Positions 5,910 to 9,414 of a DNA stretch of 9,414 nt are shown piece after piece. Below the pieces are notes generated by a model. It had not been told where the DNA came from. It saw only the letters and a list, made by a program, of their open reading frames with translations, and searched no databases. Made by a program: the position numbers and the translations under genes. Numbering within the stretch: position 1 is the stretch's first letter; each line of letters opens with the position of its first letter. This DNA is from JBBIVP01 sp037439705 [NCBI: bacterium] (GTDB lineage: Bacteria; JBBIVP01): the NCBI GenBank assembly GCA_037439705.1, contig JBBIVP010000077.1, forward strand, positions 1 to 9,414, read 5' to 3'.

Positions 5910-7019
5910 ATGAAAAGGGTTGTGCTTTCAATAATACTTATTCTCTTCTCCTGCGGGAGTGAACCCTCAAAATTAGAGAAGAGGGATGGAATATATTTCT
6001 TAAAACTTGAAGGTTCTCACTATGAGATTGGATATCAGCACGCTTCAGAGTTCAGGGATGGAGTTTCCTATGTTGGAAGGTTCATCGGAAGATTTTTACC
6101 TGATGATTTTTTGAAACTTCTGAGAGAAAGCGGATTGATAAAAAAACTGGAAGATAATTATCCTGAGGAACTCCTTGATGAAGTGAGGGGTATGGTTGAT
6201 GGTTCAGGGGGAATACTCAATTATGAAACCCTCATACTCTCATCATACGGGATGTACTTTGTGGAAAATTTGCTCTTTAATAATAAACTTCCAATGTGTT
6301 CAGGGTTTGTGGTATCTGATGGGGCAACATTAAATGGAATCCTTATAAACGGAAGGAATATGGACTGGATGCCAATGGAGATGTTCTTGAGATATCCGAC
6401 AGTTATTTTATCTCGTCCCAAGGGCAAGAATGCCTTTATATCCATCGGGTATCCATCAATGATTGGAGTTATAAGCGGGATGAATGAAAAGGGAATTGCT
6501 GTATCACTTCTTGCCAGTTCCAGCACAGACTGCTCGTGGGATGGAATTGACATAATGCTTGTTCTCAGGCTTGTAATGGAAAAAGCGAATACAATTAAAG
6601 AAGCGGAAGAAATAATAACCTCTTCAAAAAATGCAACGGGTTGCAATGTTCTAATTTCCAGCGGTTTTGAAAATACTGGAAGCGTGGTTGAGATTTCAGC
6701 AACGAGATATGCAATAAGAAGACCTGAAAATTCTGTTCTTCTTGTAGCCAATCATTATTTGTCCGAGAATATGAAGGGAACGCAAACCGGATGGAAGGGT
6801 GATATAGAGTGGAGTATATTAAGGTTTGATGCTCTAAAACATCTCCTTGAAGAGAATTATGGAAATATAGACATTGAGGTAGCTAAAAGAATAGTTGAGA
6901 CATATCCAGTGGGAAATACATTCACCGTTCATCATATAATTTATCTTCCAAAGGAATTAAGAGTCCTTGTTAAAATGAAGGGTTCATTAAAAAAATGGAC
7001 AGAGTTCAGAATAAAGTAG
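5910..7019 (+). CDS. C45-family Ntn-hydrolase lipoprotein (acyl-CoA:6-APA acyltransferase-like)
   Basis: The 369-residue protein starts with a lipoprotein signal (MKRVVLSIILILFSCGSE; acylated Cys15). GSHYEIGYQHASEF at 35-48 is the family's N-terminal motif. PMCSGFVVSDG puts the predicted N-terminal nucleophile at Cys130; GRNMDW (148-153) supplies the family's Arg149 and Asp152, and ANHYL at 280-284 matches its conserved Asn-His. Family members hydrolyse or transfer amide-linked acyl groups (isopenicillin acyltransferase, related peptidases and amidases) and usually mature by self-cleavage before the Cys. If that occurs here, residues 15-129 would stay on the lipid anchor and the catalytic chain would begin at Cys130. 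The substrate cannot be inferred. ATG follows the preceding TAA directly and has GAGG 8 bases upstream, so it is co-transcribed with the beta-helix lipoprotein. Confidence 0.85.
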   Translation: MKRVVLSIILILFSCGSEPSKLEKRDGIYFLKLEGSHYEIGYQHASEFRDGVSYVGRFIGRFLPDDFLKLLRESGLIKKLEDNYPEELLDEVRGMVDGSGGILNYETLILSSYGMYFVENLLFNNKLPMCSGFVVSDGATLNGILINGRNMDWMPMEMFLRYPTVILSRPKGKNAFISIGYPSMIGVISGMNEKGIAVSLLASSSTDCSWDGIDIMLVLRLVMEKANTIKEAEEIITSSKNATGCNVLISSGFENTGSVVEISATRYAIRRPENSVLLVANHYLSENMKGTQTGWKGDIEWSILRFDALKHLLEENYGNIDIEVAKRIVETYPVGNTFTVHHIIYLPKELRVLVKMKGSLKKWTEFRIK

Positions 7020-7141
7020 GGGTTTAAAACTTCCTCTTAAGAATTTGTATAAGGAAAGGGCTTTTCGGTGTCTAACCCTTAATTCCCAAACTTCATTTGG
7101 AGCGAAGTGAGAGTAGTATCAAAATATTCCAACAAAAATGC

Positions 7142-7171
7142 TTGAAAAAACGAAATCATATATATTAAAAT
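7142..7171 (+). promoter_or_regulatory. Candidate promoter for the ATPase gene
   Basis: TTGAAA (7142-7147), an 18-base spacer and TAAAAT (7166-7171). The start site would be near 7178, just before the inverted repeat. The surrounding A+T richness makes chance matches likely. Confidence 0.4.
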
Positions 7172-7179
7172 TAGTGTAG

Positions 7180-7205
7180 TGAACAAAATTTACATTTTTT
7201 GTTCA
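7180..7205 (+). repeat. Perfect 9-base inverted repeat before the ATPase SD
   Basis: TGAACAAAA (7180-7188) and TTTTGTTCA (7197-7205) are exact reverse complements around an 8-base loop. The right arm ends 2 bases before the AGAGG SD (7208-7212). It could be an operator near the start site or an mRNA hairpin in the leader. No U-run follows and there is no GC core, so a terminator is unlikely. Confidence 0.6.
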
Positions 7206-7221
7206 GTAGAGGTAAAAAATT

Positions 7222-8499
7222 ATGATAAAATACATTCTTCTACAGCATAAATTTGAAAGGGATACATTTATTTCAAAAAGTTTCCTACCACGAGAAGAGC
7301 TATTGAATGCTTCAAAATTTTTAGATTCTGACCTTATCAAAGTGATCACAGGCTCAAGAAGGGCTGGTAAGTCTGTCTTTTCTATTCTGCTTTTGAAAGA
7401 CAAAAACTTTGCCTATTTAAATCTTGATGATGAAAACATATTGAAGATAAAGGATTATGATGAACTCCTTCAGGCAATTTTTGAAGTCTACCCGCAAGCA
7501 GAGTTTATTCTATTCGATGAAATACAAAATTTAGATAATTGGGAACTTTTTGTCAATAAACTCCAAAGAAGAGGCTTCAATTTAGTCTTAACTGGTTCAA
7601 ATGCCAGGCTTCTAAGTAAATAACTATCTACCACATTAACAGGGAGATACATCTCTATAGAAATTTTTCCCTTTAGTTTCAGGGAATTCCTGCAGGCTTG
7701 CAATTTTGAGATAAAGAAAGAAAAGCTTATTTTACCTGAGGTTAAAGGAAAAATTTTGAATTACTTAGATATTTATCTTAAAAAGGGCGGTTTTCCGGAA
7801 GTAATAGTAAAAAATTTAGATGCTAAGACATATTTAGAAACACTCTTTGATGCGATTTTATTCAGGGATGTAGTCAAAAGGTATAAAATTAGATTTTCAC
7901 AGAAGATTTATGATTTAGCCACATATTTAGTTTCTAATTTTGCTTCTTTATTTAGTCTTACAAAATTGAAGAATATCTTGGGGTTTAGAAGTATAAATAC
8001 AGTTGAGAAATATCTTAAGTATCTTGAAGAATCATGTCTGTTTTTTACCTTAAATAGATTTTCTTTTAAGGTAAAAGAGCAAATTAAGGCCCCAAAGAAA
8101 ATTTATCTTGTTGATAATGGTTTTATTATGGCAAAATCTTTCCAGTTTTCACAAGATTTAGGCAGGCTGATGGAAAACTTAATTTTTGTTGAAATTTTAA
8201 GATGCGGGTATAAACCAAATAAAGATGTTTTTTATTACAAAACAGGTAATGGCAAAGAGGTGGATTTTGTTTTAAAAAATGGAATAGAGATTGAGAGATT
8301 AATCCAAGTATGTTTCAGGATGGAGGATTTAGATATCAAGAAAAGGGAACTAAGAGCTTTATACGAAGCGAGTAGTGAATTAAGTTGTAATGAGTTATTG
8401 GTAATTACCTGGGATTATGAAAACCAGGAAGTGTTTAGAGAGAAAAGGATAAAATTTATACCATTATGGAAGTGGCTTTTATTCAAGGATTCAAGCTGA
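7222..8499 (+). pseudogene. AAA ATPase with DUF4143 C-terminal domain, interrupted by one in-frame TAA
   Basis: One reading frame of 425 codon positions is continuous except for TAA at 7621-7623 (codon 134). The first part has Walker A GSRRAGKS (44-51), Walker B FILFDE (95-100) and a sensor-1 strand LVLTGSN (121-127). After the stop the same frame goes on with LSTTLTGRYISIEIFPFSF, then a winged-helix-like stretch and GNGKEVDFVL (about 342-351) with LIQVCF, a PD-(D/E)xK-like C-terminal region typical of the archaeal/thermophile ATPases called AAA_14/DUF4143. Relatives read SKELSTTLTG here, so GAA to TAA is the simplest explanation: a single nonsense change. The function of the family is poorly known; some are linked to mobile or toxin-antitoxin-like islands. 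Both halves look otherwise intact, so the change is recent, a sequencing error, or tolerated. An AGAGG SD lies 9 bases before ATG. Convergent with rtcB. Confidence 0.83.
7744..7758 (+). promoter_or_regulatory. Possible restart site in the interrupted ATPase gene
   Basis: AAAGGA (7744-7749) lies 6 bases before an in-frame TTG at 7756. It could allow the C-terminal half (247 residues) to be made separately after the TAA at 7621. It may be a chance match in an A-rich stretch. Confidence 0.3.
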
Positions 8500-8536
8500 A
8501 TGAACTAAAAGAGGCATTAAGGAAGAAGTGTGCTTT

Positions 8537-9414
8537 TTACCCCTTTATAACGCCAATAGGCTTTATACGCGCAACCTTTTCTGAAAGCCCAGCATTAACC
8601 ACCGCATCAACAACTATTTCAACATCCTTATATGCCTCTGACATCTCCTCTGCAAGAGTGTCCCTTTCTTTTGCTTTTACAATTATACCTTTCTTCTTCA
8701 TTTCATCAGTAATTGAGCGCCCTCTTGCAGTTTTTATTGCCTGTGACCTGCTCATCACCCTTCCCGCGCCGTGGCATACTGTTCCCCAGGTCTCCTTCAT
8801 TGCTTTTTCCGTCCCAACAAGAACATAGGAATACCTTCCCATATCTCCAGGTATAATTACAGGCTGACCTATTTCTCTATATATTTCCGGCACAATAGGA
8901 TGTCCTTTTGGAAATCCCCTCGTTGCTCCTTTTCTGTGAACGCAGAGTTTTACCTTTTTTCCATCAACCTCATGCTCTTCAATTTTTGCCACATTATGTG
9001 CTACATCATAAACAAGTTTCATTCCTATGCTTGAGGGAGAAGCTGAAAGGGCTTTAGCAATAGCCTTTTCTGCCCAGAATGCTAAACATTCCCTGTTTGC
9101 AAAGGCAAAATTAACAGCACATTTCATAGCAGCAAGATATTCCTGACCAACGGAAGATTTTATATGGGCACAGGCAAGTTGTCTGTCAGGAAGGCTTATT
9201 TTTTTCTCCGACACATATCTGTTCATCTTCACAAGGTAATCATCACATATCTGGTGTCCAAATCCCCTTGAGCCCGAATGAATGAGAAGCGTTATCATAT
9301 TTTCCTCAAGCCCCATTATTTCTGCCATTTTTTTGTTAAAAATTTTTTCCACATAACCTATTTCAAGGAAATGATTTCCTGAGCCAGCAGTTCCAAGCTG
9401 GTCCCGTCCTCTTT
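8537..9414 (-). CDS. rtcB: RtcB-type RNA ligase, 5' end missing
   Basis: About 291 C-terminal residues of a usual 480 are visible; the frame stays open to the right edge. RtcB motifs occur in order: GRDQLGTAGSGNHFLEIG (9353-9412), LLIHSGSRGFGHQ, CAHIKSSVGQEYLAAM with NFAFANR, VYDVAHNVAKIEEHE, VHRKGATRGFP, PGDMGRYSYVL and TVCHGAGRVMSR. The His of the last motif (codon 8771-8773) corresponds to the histidine that becomes guanylylated. RtcB is a GTP- and Mn-dependent ligase joining 2',3'-cyclic phosphate or 3'-phosphate ends to 5'-OH ends in tRNA splicing (archaea) and RNA repair (bacteria). The C-terminus VARIKPIGVIKG is the family norm, so the gene end is intact. Convergent with the ATPase gene, with 37 bases between. 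No archease or rtcA is in view. Confidence 0.96.
   Translation of the reverse strand, partial: RGRDQLGTAGSGNHFLEIGYVEKIFNKKMAEIMGLEENMITLLIHSGSRGFGHQICDDYLVKMNRYVSEKKISLPDRQLACAHIKSSVGQEYLAAMKCAVNFAFANRECLAFWAEKAIAKALSASPSSIGMKLVYDVAHNVAKIEEHEVDGKKVKLCVHRKGATRGFPKGHPIVPEIYREIGQPVIIPGDMGRYSYVLVGTEKAMKETWGTVCHGAGRVMSRSQAIKTARGRSITDEMKKKGIIVKAKERDTLAEEMSEAYKDVEIVVDAVVNAGLSEKVARIKPIGVIKG

Noticed and set aside
6221-6751. Long open frame on the minus strand inside the C45 gene, and a similar one at 4340-4747 inside the beta-helix gene
   Set aside because: Both are antisense to genes with clear family motifs and show no domain or SD of their own, so they are chance open frames.
7020-7110. Short inverted repeats (AAGGG/CCCTT, ACTTC/GAAGT, and an imperfect CTTCCT/AGGAAAG stem) as a terminator or small RNA
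   Set aside because: Stems are 5-6 bases with large loops or bulges, and no T-run of useful length follows. I see no other structure in 7020-7141, so I do not call a feature.
7222-8499. Defence system or transposon carrying the AAA ATPase
   Set aside because: No transposase, target duplication, partner toxin or nuclease gene is adjacent; the gene lies alone between ordinary genes.
8500-8536. Bidirectional terminator between the ATPase gene and rtcB
   Set aside because: AAAAG and CTTTT can pair over only 5 bases across a long loop, and further pairing fails. There are 37 bases between the genes, but no convincing hairpin.
1-9414. CRISPR array, tRNA or rRNA
   Set aside because: No regularly spaced direct repeats and no cloverleaf or rRNA-like conserved stretches were seen by eye on either strand.

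Overview
The window is A+T-rich (roughly one third G+C by eye) and looks bacterial. It has RadC, a DksA/TraR-type zinc-finger protein, Shine-Dalgarno (SD) sites and sigma70-like promoters. Two adjacent proteins with lipobox signal peptides suggest a cell envelope that carries lipoproteins, most likely a diderm. I cannot name the lineage. An AAA ATPase/DUF4143 gene, an ArsA-like ATPase and a short EndoIV-type TIM barrel would fit a little-studied, possibly thermophilic phylum, but this is inference.

Region 1 (1-3921, minus strand) is a tightly packed run read leftwards: radC (own promoter), then isochorismatase-family hydrolase (own promoter), DksA-like protein, membrane-anchored alpha/beta hydrolase, ArsA-like ATPase and an EndoIV-type TIM-barrel protein that runs off the left edge. 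Junctions range from a 4-base overlap to a 39-base gap. radC and the isochorismatase-family gene each have a -10 box ending exactly 6 bases before ATG, so both transcripts may be leaderless, whereas most downstream genes have good SD sites.

Region 2 (3922-7019, plus strand) is a divergent two-gene unit for exported lipoproteins. The first is a large protein with a cysteine-rich stalk, a PKD/Ig-like domain and a right-handed beta-helix. The second is a C45-type N-terminal-nucleophile hydrolase. They share a promoter at 4000-4028, and the second start codon directly follows the first stop codon.

Region 3 (7020-8499, plus strand) starts with about 200 bases of non-coding sequence ending in a promoter-like pair and a perfect 9-base inverted repeat. 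It is followed by an AAA ATPase/DUF4143 gene that a single in-frame TAA splits into an ATPase half and a C-terminal half. A good SD and TTG lie at the head of the second piece.

Region 4 (8537-9414, minus strand) is the C-terminal 60% or so of an RtcB RNA ligase, convergent with the ATPase gene and cut by the right edge.

I did not find tRNA, rRNA, CRISPR, insertion sequences or a clear defence island. The most unusual points are the leaderless promoter geometry, the nonsense-split ATPase with its upstream hairpin, the triple cysteine motif in the beta-helix lipoprotein, and the mixed operon around the ArsA-like ATPase.
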